Assembly (NCBI GenBank): GCA_910586095.1
Contig: CAJUHQ010000021.1
Coordinates: 1 to 34,929 of the forward strand
Source of the DNA: an uncultured Lachnospiraceae bacterium
Lineage (GTDB): Bacteria > Bacillota > Clostridia > Lachnospirales > Lachnospiraceae
Direction of reading: 5' to 3'
Length of the DNA stretch: 34,929 nt
Part shown: positions 1 through 9,023 of the stretch, piece after piece
Numbering within the stretch: the stretch's first letter is position 1
Layout of the letters: each line of letters opens with the position of its first letter
The notes under the pieces: model-generated
Databases searched by the model: none
Seen by the model: only the letters and a program-made list of their open reading frames with translations
Told to the model about the DNA's origin: nothing
Program-made: the position numbers and the translations under genes

Positions 1-19
1 AGCGTTCTTCTGAACATTT

Positions 20-60
20 AGAAACTCTTAGGCTGTGTCTTTTACAGCCTTAGAGTTTCT
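20..60. terminator. Strong inverted repeat downstream of gtrA (probable terminator)
   Basis: Positions 20-36 pair with 44-60, 16 of 17 positions matching (mismatch at 29/51), around a 7-nt loop. It begins 23 nt after the stop of the GtrA gene. A T-rich tract follows it on the plus strand (61-96). On the minus strand the run after the stem is only AAATGTTC, so it could serve convergent transcription better than gtrA itself. The stem is clear in the sequence; its use as a terminator is inferred. Confidence 0.65.
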
Positions 61-96
61 TAATGTTTTACTTAATGTTTTTATTAATGTTTTTTA
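59..96. repeat. Three short tandem TTAATGTTTT-type repeats
   Basis: Three consecutive copies of a roughly 12-nt unit (TTAATGTTTT plus A or T) lie between the terminator-like stem and the end of gtrA, and the third runs into the last codons of that gene. They look like local slippage in an AT-rich tail. No function is evident. Confidence 0.5.
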
Positions 97-530
97 TCCT
101 CAAGAACAATCTTTCTACTAATAAAGTTGTAAACCATCACAACAGCAGTCGCCACCACTTTTGATGCGGCAAACCACATTGTATCATCAAAGGTTTTCAT
201 GAGGAACTTACTTTTTTCGTATATCACACTACATCCAAGTAAGATGCCCTCATTGATACCTAGTCCTATCACACTCAAAATTATAAATAGCACAAACTCT
301 TTTTTCCTGCTCATGTCCTCTCTGCGCACAAAGACATATCTCATACTGAGGACATAATTAACAATGACCGAAATAGTAAAGCCAATAAAACCGCCAACCG
401 CGGTAGCAATATTTCGCGATGTTGCTCCAATCAACAAGTGAAACAATGCTGTGGAAATTGCAAAATCAATCAAAAAACACAATCCACCAACAAAACCAAA
501 TTTAATAATCTGTTCCAATAATTTTTTCAT
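84..530 (-). CDS. GtrA-family membrane protein
   Basis: A small integral membrane protein of 148 aa, the usual length for the GtrA family. Four hydrophobic segments are visible at about residues 10-32, 38-65, 78-100 and 118-140, with early residues of the type IKFGFVGGLCFLIDF that are characteristic of GtrA. Family members are thought to flip polyprenyl-phosphate sugars, or to assist GtrB-type transferases, so that sugars can be added outside the membrane. Here it is the last gene after the phosphoglucomutase, and the matching GtrB-like enzymes lie about 26-29 kb away in the same locus. The start at 530 has AAGGAG about 11 nt upstream, which is a long spacing. The family call is firm; the sugar is unknown. 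Confidence 0.85.
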   Translation of the reverse strand: MKKLLEQIIKFGFVGGLCFLIDFAISTALFHLLIGATSRNIATAVGGFIGFTISVIVNYVLSMRYVFVRREDMSRKKEFVLFIILSVIGLGINEGILLGCSVIYEKSKFLMKTFDDTMWFAASKVVATAVVMVYNFISRKIVLEDKKH

Positions 531-664
531 GCAGTACTGTACTCCTTATGTGCTTTGACACACAGATCAATTCATAGTTTGAATAATCGCCTTCTTTCCT
601 ATAAAGGCTTACATTTTCCAATAGGAATAAAAATGATAACGCAGAAATGAGGAAATTTATGAAT

Positions 665-698
665 TGGGTAGGAAGCTGTAAAAACAGATCCCTACCCA
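665..698. terminator. Stem-loop between pgm and gtrA
   Basis: TGGGTAGG at 665-672 pairs perfectly with 691-698. A second short stem lies inside it (CTGT 676-679 with ACAG 684-687). It lies 54 nt past the phosphoglucomutase stop. There is no clean T-run directly after the stem on the minus strand, so it may attenuate or stabilise the transcript instead of ending it. Confidence 0.45.
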
Positions 699-752
699 TT
701 TCCAAAAATTTTTATTCTTTTATAACCATTTTTTATGACTATTCTGTTATGA

Positions 753-2480
753 CTACTCTTCTATAACAGCCTTTACTTCATTTGTCAAATCCTCTACCTT
801 CTTCTGTGCATCCTCAAGGCTTGTACCCTTTACACCCATATAAAATTTAATCTTAGGCTCTGTTCCAGATGGTCTAGCACAGCACCAAGAATCATTTGTC
901 AGGTCAAAATAAAGCACATTTGATTTTGGAAGACCTGTCGGATAGGTCTTTCCTGTCTCAAGCTCTGTAATGACATCATTCTCATAATCTCTTACGCGCA
1001 CCACTGTAAGCTCTCCAAATTTCTTGGGTGGATTGTTCCTAAACTTCTCCATCAACGCTGCAATCTGTTTAGAACCATCTATTCCCTTCATAGTGATCGC
1101 ATACTGAGTCTCTTTATAATAACCATACTTTTCATATAACTCAAGCATCATGTCATACAAAGTCTGGTTATGCTTCTTGCACCATGCAGCAACTTCACAC
1201 AGACACATCACCGCTACAACGGCATCTTTATCTCTAGCATGTGTTCCTGCAAGACATCCATAACTTTCCTCGAGACCAAATACATAGTGATTAGAACCTG
1301 TCTGCTCGAACAATTTGATCTGCTCACCAATAAACTTAAATCCTGTCAAAACTTCGATCAATTTTACTCCATACGCATTTGTGATTGGCGTTGTCATATT
1401 GGTGGTCACAATCGTTGTGACAAGCGCTGGATTTTCAGGCATTGTCCCTGTTGCTTTTCTCTCTCTCAAGATATACTCTGCAATCAACATACCAGACATA
1501 TTTCCTGTGAATGCCTTATACTCACCGCTCTTGGTATCTAGCGCATAAATGCCCAATCTATCTGCATCTGGATCGGTTGCGAGAACGATATCCGCATTCT
1601 TTTCTTTTGCGAGCTTCAAGGCATATGTAAACGCCTTGGGATCTTCTGGATTTGGATAATCTAGTGTTGTAAACTTCGGGTCTGGATTCTCCTGCTCTGG
1701 AACTACGTATACATTCTTAAAGCCAAGTTCTGAAAGAATACGTCTAACAGGCTTATTTCCTGTACCACACAATGGTGTATAGACAATCTTAATGTCATCT
1801 GCCACTTCTTTGATGACATCTGGATGGATAATCTGTTTCTTTAATTCCACCATATACTGATCGTCAATCTCCTGTCCGATTACCTGATACAATCCAGCAT
1901 TGATTGCTTCTTGCTTGTCCATTGTCTTTACTGTATGATAATCGGTCACAGCCTTTACTTCGCCAATAATATCTTTATCCTTAGGTGCGGTGATCTGTGC
2001 ACCATCCTCCCAGTATACTTTATAACCATTGTACTCAGGCGGATTGTGGCTAGCAGTAATCACAATACCAGAAATACAGCCGAGTGTTCTCAGCGCAAAA
2101 GAAAGCTCTGGTGTAGGTCTTAAGGACTCAAACACATAGGCCTTGATGCCGTTTGCAGCCATACACAAAGCCGCTTCATCCGCAAACTCTGGTGACATAA
2201 ACCGTGAGTCGTACGCAATCGCAATCCCTTTGTTTTGACCATTTGCCTTGATAATATAGTTTGCCAAGCCTTGTGAAGCCTTTCTCACTGTGTAGATGTT
2301 CATACGGTTTGTTCCTGCGCCAATCACTCCGCGCAATCCACCCGTACCAAACTCAAGCTCTTTATAAAAGCGTTCCTCAATTTCCCCCTCATTATCCTTG
2401 ATTTTTAAGAGTTCATCTTTTGTTGCCTGGTCAAAATAGTCGTCATTGAGCCAGAAATTAAATTCATCCATAAAACCCAT
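753..2480 (-). CDS. pgcA: Phosphoglucomutase / phosphomannomutase (PgcA type)
   Basis: Alpha-D-phosphohexomutase of 575 aa that interconverts glucose-6-phosphate and glucose-1-phosphate in the cytoplasm. It supplies the entry point to dTDP- and UDP-sugars. The hallmarks are in order: the phosphoserine loop TASHNPPEYNGYKVYW, the Mg-binding loop ATDPDADRLGI, the sugar-specificity loop with GLEESYGCLAG, and the phosphate-binding C-terminal loop RPSGTEPKIKFY. The length fits the long Bacillus PgcA-type enzymes. The ATG at 2480 is preferred because GGAGG sits 7 nt upstream; a longer reading to 2504 would place that site inside the gene. A good promoter lies upstream at 2532-2560. The link to the polysaccharide operon is by position and pathway. 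Confidence 0.93.
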   Translation of the reverse strand: MGFMDEFNFWLNDDYFDQATKDELLKIKDNEGEIEERFYKELEFGTGGLRGVIGAGTNRMNIYTVRKASQGLANYIIKANGQNKGIAIAYDSRFMSPEFADEAALCMAANGIKAYVFESLRPTPELSFALRTLGCISGIVITASHNPPEYNGYKVYWEDGAQITAPKDKDIIGEVKAVTDYHTVKTMDKQEAINAGLYQVIGQEIDDQYMVELKKQIIHPDVIKEVADDIKIVYTPLCGTGNKPVRRILSELGFKNVYVVPEQENPDPKFTTLDYPNPEDPKAFTYALKLAKEKNADIVLATDPDADRLGIYALDTKSGEYKAFTGNMSGMLIAEYILRERKATGTMPENPALVTTIVTTNMTTPITNAYGVKLIEVLTGFKFIGEQIKLFEQTGSNHYVFGLEESYGCLAGTHARDKDAVVAVMCLCEVAAWCKKHNQTLYDMMLELYEKYGYYKETQYAITMKGIDGSKQIAALMEKFRNNPPKKFGELTVVRVRDYENDVITELETGKTYPTGLPKSNVLYFDLTNDSWCCARPSGTEPKIKFYMGVKGTSLEDAQKKVEDLTNEVKAVIEE

Positions 2481-2531
2481 ACTGCTACCTCCGCGTAAAT
2501 ACATTAATTATGAGACCTATCTCTCCTTTTT

Positions 2532-2560
2532 ATTAAACCAAAAATCCACACACTTTTCAA
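2532..2560 (-). promoter_or_regulatory. Predicted sigma-A promoter of pgcA
   Basis: TTGAAA (2560-2555) and TTTAAT (2537-2532) are separated by 17 nt on the minus strand. They lie about 50 nt upstream of the phosphoglucomutase start and after the last glycosyltransferase stop. This would let the mutase and gtrA be expressed apart from the export operon. Confidence 0.6.
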
Positions 2561-2635
2561 GGTTATTGTGAAATTTAACCAGAATTAGCAAATTTTAGAC
2601 AATCTCCTTTGACACCTTTTTAGTCAGTGTACAAA

Positions 2636-4648
2636 TTAGTTTTTTATTGCCAAAGAATAATCGCTATAATCCAACGAAAAATTCGGATTATAATAGGGAT
2701 CTCCCTTTGTAAGCACATCTTTCCATTTCTCTCTAAAATGAGCAGACTCCTTTTCATAGCGCTTTGCTTTCGCCTCGTCTACAATATCAATACCACGGGA
2801 AGCCGACTCAAAATGATATAACTCTGCAAAAGGGGTAAACACATTTAGATAGCCCTTTTTGCGAATACGCAAACAAAAGTCTACATCATTCAATGCAATC
2901 TGAAAATTCTCGTCCAGACCACCAAGCTCATCATAGAGACTCTTTTTTACCATTAGGCAGGCTCCTGTCACAGCAGACACATTCTGGGCATAACAAAGTT
3001 TCCCCATATAACCCAAATTGTCATAATTAATCTTATAATGGGTGTGCCCCGCTGTTCTATGTGCGCCCAATCCCACAACCACCCCTGCATGCTGTATGGT
3101 TTTGTCACTATAATAAAGTTTTGCCCCCACTGCCCCAACATCTGGGCGTTGCGCATACATAAGCATATTCTCTATCCAATTCATTGAAATAACTTGTGTA
3201 TCGTTATTTAATAACAGTAGATATTTTCCTGTCGCTGCTCTTGCTCCGACATTATTGATGGTTGCATAATTAAATTCACCCTGATACATAACTACTGTTA
3301 TGTTTTCTTGTCCTTCTAATGTTTGATAATAATCAACTGTCTCTTGCTGTGTGCTGTTATTCTCAATCACTAAAATCTCGTAATTGCTATATGTCGTGCG
3401 CTCCTTGATTGAATCAATACAACGGCGTAAATCCTCTACATGATCCTTGTTTGGTATCAAGATAGAAACCTTATCTTCGCTCAAAATCTCATACTTAATT
3501 TCAAAGATTGTATCAAAAGCACGCGTGCTTTTAATCTCAAAGTTCTTAAAACCACATCGAGTCAGATGATCTGCCACTGCACCTTTTGCCGCCGCAATCG
3601 CATATGGTTTTGCGCTGATGTCACTCGCCACACTCCCCTTGTGCGAACGCCAATAATACAATAGTTTAGGCACATGTACCACCTTTTTAGCATTTGCTGT
3701 CAATCTCAAAATCATATCATGATCTTGACTGCCATCAAAACCACTTCGGAACAATTCCGTCCCTTCCAACAGTTTTCGTGAAAACACACTAAAATGACAG
3801 ATATAATTATTTGCGCGAAGATTGTCTGGTGCAAAATCAGGCTTAAAGTGCAATGTAATCATGTTGTTGATACTGTCACCCTTGAACGTAGTCTCATCAC
3901 AGTAGATATAGTCTGCTCCCTGCTCATTTATCACTTTGACATACTCATATAGCACTGCTGGATGTAACACATCATCATGATCGAACAAGCCAATATATTC
4001 TCCTGTTGCCATTGCATAACACTCGTTTGTATTACCAGCAATCCCCTCATTTTTTTCAAGTTTTTTGTAGCGGATGCGGTTGTCTTTGGCCACCCACTCC
4101 CCACAGCGCTCCTTCACTGAAGCAAAGGTAGCATCTGAACCATCTGCAAGACACAACTCCCAATTTTGATATGTCTGTGCCTGTACTGACTGTATCATCT
4201 CATCTAAAAAATTAAGTGGGGTATTGTATAAAGGTACTAAAATACTAATCTTGACCATACGTGGAAACACAGTTTCTCTCTGCATCTGTGCCTGCTCTGG
4301 GGTCGGAAAACTTGCTGTGCCATGTTGCTTCTTTGCCTGTGCTTCTATTTTTTTCTGTCTCAGTTTCCTTGCAATCCCACGCGGCCCGCCTAGATTCCTG
4401 ACACGCCTATAATTTCTAAGCCCCCAGTGCATTGCCTGTCTCATTGGCTTAGAAGCTTTCCAAACTGGATTATTCTTGATGCGGTCAAGTTGAAATTGTA
4501 GATTGTCAGCCTCATTTTTCGCGTCGGCAAGGCGCCCTGCAAGAGAGGCCGCGCGCGCCTTTTCCTGCTCATATGCCTGTTTATAGAATTCCACGTCCTG
4601 TGATTCATTATTCTGAATCACACAAAGGCTTTTTTCCTCATTTGCCAC
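2636..4648 (-). CDS. Tandem-domain GT2 glycosyltransferase (rhamnan-type)
   Basis: Cytoplasmic or membrane-associated glycosyltransferase of 670 aa with two GT-A (GT2) domains. The first begins near residue 131 (KISILVPLYNTP, with LFDHDD as its DxD-like motif). The second begins near residue 391 (KVSILIPNKDH, with LLLNNDTQ near 479 and a downstream NDVDFCLR). The first 70 residues look like a coiled coil ending in NPVWKASKPMR, a lead-in common in rhamnan and teichoic-type polymerising transferases. It is the third and last GT of the export operon, 22 nt after its neighbour. The GTG start at 4648 has GGAGGTGA about 10 nt upstream, and no ATG is better placed. It probably extends the exported polymer, with each domain possibly making a different linkage. 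Donor and acceptor are unknown. Confidence 0.88.
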   Translation of the reverse strand: MANEEKSLCVIQNNESQDVEFYKQAYEQEKARAASLAGRLADAKNEADNLQFQLDRIKNNPVWKASKPMRQAMHWGLRNYRRVRNLGGPRGIARKLRQKKIEAQAKKQHGTASFPTPEQAQMQRETVFPRMVKISILVPLYNTPLNFLDEMIQSVQAQTYQNWELCLADGSDATFASVKERCGEWVAKDNRIRYKKLEKNEGIAGNTNECYAMATGEYIGLFDHDDVLHPAVLYEYVKVINEQGADYIYCDETTFKGDSINNMITLHFKPDFAPDNLRANNYICHFSVFSRKLLEGTELFRSGFDGSQDHDMILRLTANAKKVVHVPKLLYYWRSHKGSVASDISAKPYAIAAAKGAVADHLTRCGFKNFEIKSTRAFDTIFEIKYEILSEDKVSILIPNKDHVEDLRRCIDSIKERTTYSNYEILVIENNSTQQETVDYYQTLEGQENITVVMYQGEFNYATINNVGARAATGKYLLLLNNDTQVISMNWIENMLMYAQRPDVGAVGAKLYYSDKTIQHAGVVVGLGAHRTAGHTHYKINYDNLGYMGKLCYAQNVSAVTGACLMVKKSLYDELGGLDENFQIALNDVDFCLRIRKKGYLNVFTPFAELYHFESASRGIDIVDEAKAKRYEKESAHFREKWKDVLTKGDPYYNPNFSLDYSDYSLAIKN

Positions 4649-4670
4649 TTTTTATTCACCTCCAAACACA

Positions 4671-6860
4671 TTATTCCCCATACTGAACAGATTCATCTGT
4701 TATTTTTCTTACTGTGAGCAATTCCGAATCCCTATATTCCTGAAACGCAGCAAATCTTTTTCGTCCATTTTTTGTCAAAACCCCCACCATATAAGTCCCT
4801 TCCATCAATTTGCTTGTATCCACTATCAAATGAATCCCTGCAAGTTTCACATGTGTTGTCTGTTTGTGTTTTGTTCTATTTTCTTCATTTTCAAAAAGCG
4901 CTGCCACGTCTTCACGAAGCTGTGGCATAAATTCAAATTCATAGGAATGAAAATACATCTTATCTCTTGTCAGCCTAATTAGCCACAATTTTGTATCCAA
5001 ACATGCGTTATTATATTTTTGAAGCACATACCATCCTGTTATGATCGCAAATGTCCCTTCATATGTTATACTGTCTATATGCATCATAGACAATCCGTCT
5101 CCTATTCGCCGCCAGTATATTTTGGACCATATTCGTTTGCCTATATCTACTTTATTATGCTCCAAATTAGAATGATACTTTAGCCACTTATCATATTTTT
5201 TCCTCATGACAAGTCCTTGTTTTTTTAATGGCGATTGTGGTTTTACAGGTTTGTCACACAAAAATAAATATTCTAAATGATACTCGACATCTTTTTTGTA
5301 CTGCACCAAATGAGGATGATAAAAAGGATCATTGCCCTGTAACTGCGGATGCATATAATACAGTTTTTCTTTTTCTTGGCAGAGTCTTACTTGCTTTTCT
5401 GGCTCAATATCCTGGCCGCGGCTGAATGATTCATGGTGAAACAGCACTGCATCATTTACCTGAACATTATAAAATCCCGCCTCATATAATCGAAAACAAA
5501 ATTCCACATCATTGTAGGCAACTGCCAACTCTTCACAAAAACTTCCTACACGCTCAAAAACAATTCTCTTTACAAGCATACAAGCCGCAGTCACTGCAAT
5601 CATATCATAATTTACTAGATTATGCCCATGATACAAATTGCCCCTATCCTCTACACCTGCAAGTTTATGTGCTGGTCCTATCCCCATATTCGTGATCCCT
5701 ACATGCTGAATCTGATAAGGACCTTCTACTTTTGACTGTGGCGGATAATACAATTTTGCCCCCACTGCCCCGACATGGCTACGACAGGCATATTCTAACA
5801 TATTTTCTAACCAATTTCTTCCTTGTGGTGTATTTAATACTTCTATATCGTCATTCAAAAACAGTAAATACTCTCCACTTGCCGCCTTTGCTCCCTTATT
5901 GCACATCCGTGAAAAATTAAACTGCATTTTCTCATATAAATATTGAATTGCAAGTGATGGATTCTCCCGCTGTATAGCATCCAACAGACGCCCGATCTCT
6001 GTCTTGTTCTCCTCACTGCTACCATTGTCCACGACAATCAACTCATAATCACTATAATTTGTATAATGAATCATAGAAGTTAGACATGTTTGAAGCATCT
6101 TTGGATGGTCCTTGCTTGGGATAATCACCGAAACTTTGCCACTTCCTTGAAAACTAGATTGCTTTTTAATCTCTCCTATCCCACAAAGTTCCTGACTTTC
6201 TGCAAGTGTATTATTGGTGTATAGTACTTTGGGAATATGCACAATCGCCTGTGGACTAGCGATCTCCTCCATCAACATGACATAGATTAATTTGTATAGA
6301 CTGATTTCTTTCCCATATTGTTCAATTCCTTTGCTAAGCTTGTCGCCCCTTATAGCAAAAACACTTCCAATATAGAAAAAAGACTCTAATGTGTCTGGTG
6401 AAAAGTCAGGCTTTAACCACGGTTCTCCTCTATAACTTTCTGTATCTTTTATTCGATATTGACGCGTGATGTCTTCCTGAAAGTCTCCCTGTTCTATGTT
6501 ATATAGCTCCTGTAAACTCCCTCTATAATCCTCATCAGCATAGACAAATACTACCTGCTTATTTTCTATAAAAGGTTTACTAATTATCAAACAGGCATCC
6601 TGTGACAATACTCCATCTCTTTTTACAAACAGATACAAGACTGTATTGTCTAAAGCTATTGTTTCCTTAACGATATCTGATACCTTATCTAAACACGATA
6701 AAAAGGGAAGCGTACACACCTGCTTCCCCGTCTGCCTACCAGCGCGGCTGTCTATGTCCTTTTCTTTACGACAGGACAATTCATCCTGTCTATTTTCCTC
6801 ATCTATCAACCATTGTAGATAGGGTGCTTTTTGTACAAAAAGTTCCTGTTCATATCTCAT
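4671..6860 (-). CDS. GT2 glycosyltransferase with C-terminal beta-rich domain
   Basis: 729 aa. The N-terminal 230 residues form a reduced GT-A-like region (VFVYADEDYRG, then WLKPDFSPDTL and YIGSVFAIR). A full GT2 domain follows from about residue 240 (KVSVIIPSKDH) with the DxD-like LFLNDDIEV near 335 and AYNDVEFCFR further on. From about residue 590 there is a beta-rich domain (TYEGTFAIITGWYV ... EDVAALF ... GTYMVGVLTK) that recurs at the end of the next protein upstream. The two are clearly paralogues with the same order of parts. The start is an ATG with GGAG 6 nt upstream. In context it should help build the dTDP-sugar-based polymer exported by the adjacent ABC transporter. Whether the N-terminal domain is catalytic cannot be told from sequence alone. 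Confidence 0.87.
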   Translation of the reverse strand: MRYEQELFVQKAPYLQWLIDEENRQDELSCRKEKDIDSRAGRQTGKQVCTLPFLSCLDKVSDIVKETIALDNTVLYLFVKRDGVLSQDACLIISKPFIENKQVVFVYADEDYRGSLQELYNIEQGDFQEDITRQYRIKDTESYRGEPWLKPDFSPDTLESFFYIGSVFAIRGDKLSKGIEQYGKEISLYKLIYVMLMEEIASPQAIVHIPKVLYTNNTLAESQELCGIGEIKKQSSFQGSGKVSVIIPSKDHPKMLQTCLTSMIHYTNYSDYELIVVDNGSSEENKTEIGRLLDAIQRENPSLAIQYLYEKMQFNFSRMCNKGAKAASGEYLLFLNDDIEVLNTPQGRNWLENMLEYACRSHVGAVGAKLYYPPQSKVEGPYQIQHVGITNMGIGPAHKLAGVEDRGNLYHGHNLVNYDMIAVTAACMLVKRIVFERVGSFCEELAVAYNDVEFCFRLYEAGFYNVQVNDAVLFHHESFSRGQDIEPEKQVRLCQEKEKLYYMHPQLQGNDPFYHPHLVQYKKDVEYHLEYLFLCDKPVKPQSPLKKQGLVMRKKYDKWLKYHSNLEHNKVDIGKRIWSKIYWRRIGDGLSMMHIDSITYEGTFAIITGWYVLQKYNNACLDTKLWLIRLTRDKMYFHSYEFEFMPQLREDVAALFENEENRTKHKQTTHVKLAGIHLIVDTSKLMEGTYMVGVLTKNGRKRFAAFQEYRDSELLTVRKITDESVQYGE

Positions 6861-6906
6861 TCTACTCTCCTATGTTGCCAATAACCCGCAAACAAAACTG
6901 GAGTTT

Positions 6907-9015
6907 TCAGTCTATCACCAACTGTCTTTCCATGCTCCGATATAACCGTTGTCTAGAACAACCATCCTTGGCCGTCATCCACAAGTCATATGTGCCGGCT
7001 GGAAGTGTTCCATCAAAGATCCAGCTACAAAAGCCTGTCAGCTCCACATTTGTCTCATCAGGAAGAATGGAAGCAACATCCTTTCGATAACGCTTTTGCA
7101 CTGGAAGCTCCCAAACCTTTCCATTATCGTCAATCAATAGAATTTTGAATTGATAACGAGCATTGTCCATGCCTGGCACATATGCCCATCCTTTAATCAG
7201 ATAATAGCTCTTCTTCTCTTTGCCATTTCGTGCAATCGCTTTGGCAAACTTTTCTTTTCCACAGTCCTCTAGCACAATCAAAATAGCCTGATTCATCGAT
7301 TTAGTACTAGGCAACTTCTTTCCCTGTGCGAGCATCTTATCACAGGCAAACATATTGACTACCTCATACCCTTCAAGCCATCGACAGACATACTCATTTT
7401 CTCCATTATTCATGAGTGTGCCAATAAAAGGATCTTTCTGATATAACTTAGTATGACGTTTATACAAGAGTGTTTTTTCATTCTCTAAACGCTCTAGTTT
7501 CTTTTCATCCTTCAGATCATCACCACGACTTAACGATTCGTGATGGTAGAGCACCACATCATTGCGCTGTACATTATAGAGTCCTTTGTCACACAATCTA
7601 AAACACAGATCTACATCATTGTATGCTACCGCCAACCCTTCAAATAGACCACCCACGGCCAAAAAGCGATCTTTTCTCATCAAAAGGCATGCTGCTGTGA
7701 CTCCAATCATATCATATATAAACCGATTCCTGCCATAATAATATGACTTACCATCATCGTGCAGTTTTAGTTTGTGCCCAGGCCCCGACAGCGTATTTGT
7801 AACGCCTGCATGCTGAATCAATGTGGAGTTTGGATACAAAAGTTTTGCTCCTACTGCACCTACATGTTTGAGTGATGCATGTCCTACCATCCTAGTAAGC
7901 CACAAATCCTCCACAACCTCCATATCATCATTGAGTAACAAGATATATTTGCCTTTTGCTGCCTGCACCCCCATATTACACATTCGTGAAAAATTGAATT
8001 CCATTGGCTGATACAGGTATGTGAATGGATACTCTTCACAAAACGCCTCTAACTGGGTCTTTGTCTTTTGTTCACTTCCATTATCCACCACAATCAACTC
8101 ATAATTTGGATAGGTTGTATGCTCATACACCGAACGTATACATCTCTTTACTATTTCCGCATGATCTTTAGATGGAATAATAATGCTGACAAGTGGCTTC
8201 TTTTCCAACTCATAGATCGGATAAGAGATTCCCGTTGCTTTATCCTCTACCATTGTTCCTTGCCATCCACGCCTTGTCATGGCACTGATACGAATAAAAT
8301 CATAGTCTCTTCCCACTCCAATAAAATTTGTTTCGTGCATCACTCGTTTTTCGATATCCGCTCTGTCCTTGCCTTTCTGGTAAGCGTGAAACAGTATCTT
8401 TTCAATATGCCCAGGCCGTCTTTCCCGCTCGGTTGCTTTCAGAACGAAATCGTATATATTTTTCTTGTAATCCTCGTCTCCTAACCATTCTATCTCCAAA
8501 AAAGAACTTCTTCTAACTGCAAAAATATTTCCAAAATAAAGAAAGGAAAATAAGGTATCAGGAGACCACATAGGCTTTGTCCACGGAAAAATTCGGTGTG
8601 CATGTTCTTGCATTTTGAGATTTTCGCTACGTTTCTTCAATTCCTTTTGAATCTTTTCTGTCTCCTCCACCATCCACACATCCTCATCTGCATAGACAAT
8701 ATTGACATCTTCATGTGTGGCAAAATACTGCAAAATCTCATAAAAAGCACTTTGTGCAATCTTTCCTTGTCGCGAGGCAAAGATCAAATATTCCTTATTA
8801 GTGCGATGAAGTGAGAAATTCTTGTCACAATCTTCCATATACACCACTTCTACATTGGGGTATGCCTCATCTCTTATGTCCTCTTCATTCTCCTTTACCC
8901 AGAAAAGATATGGATCTGTCTGGTAATGCAGTTCCTTTTGGTATTCTTCTATACAGTTTTTGTACAGCCTATCTTGTATAGCTCCCTTAATCTTTCCTAA
9001 CATGCCCTTCTCCAT
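6907..9015 (-). CDS. GT2 glycosyltransferase with C-terminal beta-rich domain (paralogue)
   Basis: 702 aa, with the same layout as its downstream neighbour. An N-terminal reduced GT-A-like domain (NIVYADEDVW, WTKPMWSPDTL, YFGNIFAVRR) is followed by a GT2 domain from about residue 273 (VSIIIPSKDH, LLLNDDMEV near 358, AYNDVDLCFR). From about 597 comes the C-terminal domain with GWAYVPGMDNA, KRYRKDVAS and LPAGTYDLWM. The ATG at 9015 is chosen over a TTG at 9045 because AGGA lies 6 nt before it. This leaves an 8-nt gap after the methyltransferase gene instead of an overlap. The C-terminal domain may bind glycan or the partner enzyme; this is inference from its repeated presence. Confidence 0.87.
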   Translation of the reverse strand: MEKGMLGKIKGAIQDRLYKNCIEEYQKELHYQTDPYLFWVKENEEDIRDEAYPNVEVVYMEDCDKNFSLHRTNKEYLIFASRQGKIAQSAFYEILQYFATHEDVNIVYADEDVWMVEETEKIQKELKKRSENLKMQEHAHRIFPWTKPMWSPDTLFSFLYFGNIFAVRRSSFLEIEWLGDEDYKKNIYDFVLKATERERRPGHIEKILFHAYQKGKDRADIEKRVMHETNFIGVGRDYDFIRISAMTRRGWQGTMVEDKATGISYPIYELEKKPLVSIIIPSKDHAEIVKRCIRSVYEHTTYPNYELIVVDNGSEQKTKTQLEAFCEEYPFTYLYQPMEFNFSRMCNMGVQAAKGKYILLLNDDMEVVEDLWLTRMVGHASLKHVGAVGAKLLYPNSTLIQHAGVTNTLSGPGHKLKLHDDGKSYYYGRNRFIYDMIGVTAACLLMRKDRFLAVGGLFEGLAVAYNDVDLCFRLCDKGLYNVQRNDVVLYHHESLSRGDDLKDEKKLERLENEKTLLYKRHTKLYQKDPFIGTLMNNGENEYVCRWLEGYEVVNMFACDKMLAQGKKLPSTKSMNQAILIVLEDCGKEKFAKAIARNGKEKKSYYLIKGWAYVPGMDNARYQFKILLIDDNGKVWELPVQKRYRKDVASILPDETNVELTGFCSWIFDGTLPAGTYDLWMTAKDGCSRQRLYRSMERQLVID

Positions 9016-9023
9016 TCTGTATC

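Noticed and set aside
665..698. Stem-loop as a clean Rho-independent terminator of pgcA
   Set aside because: No T-run follows on the minus strand, so I list it only with low confidence.
502..705. 67-codon minus-strand ORF overlapping the gtrA start
   Set aside because: No ribosome site, no recognisable features; it spans the untranslated stretch and the stem-loop region upstream of gtrA.
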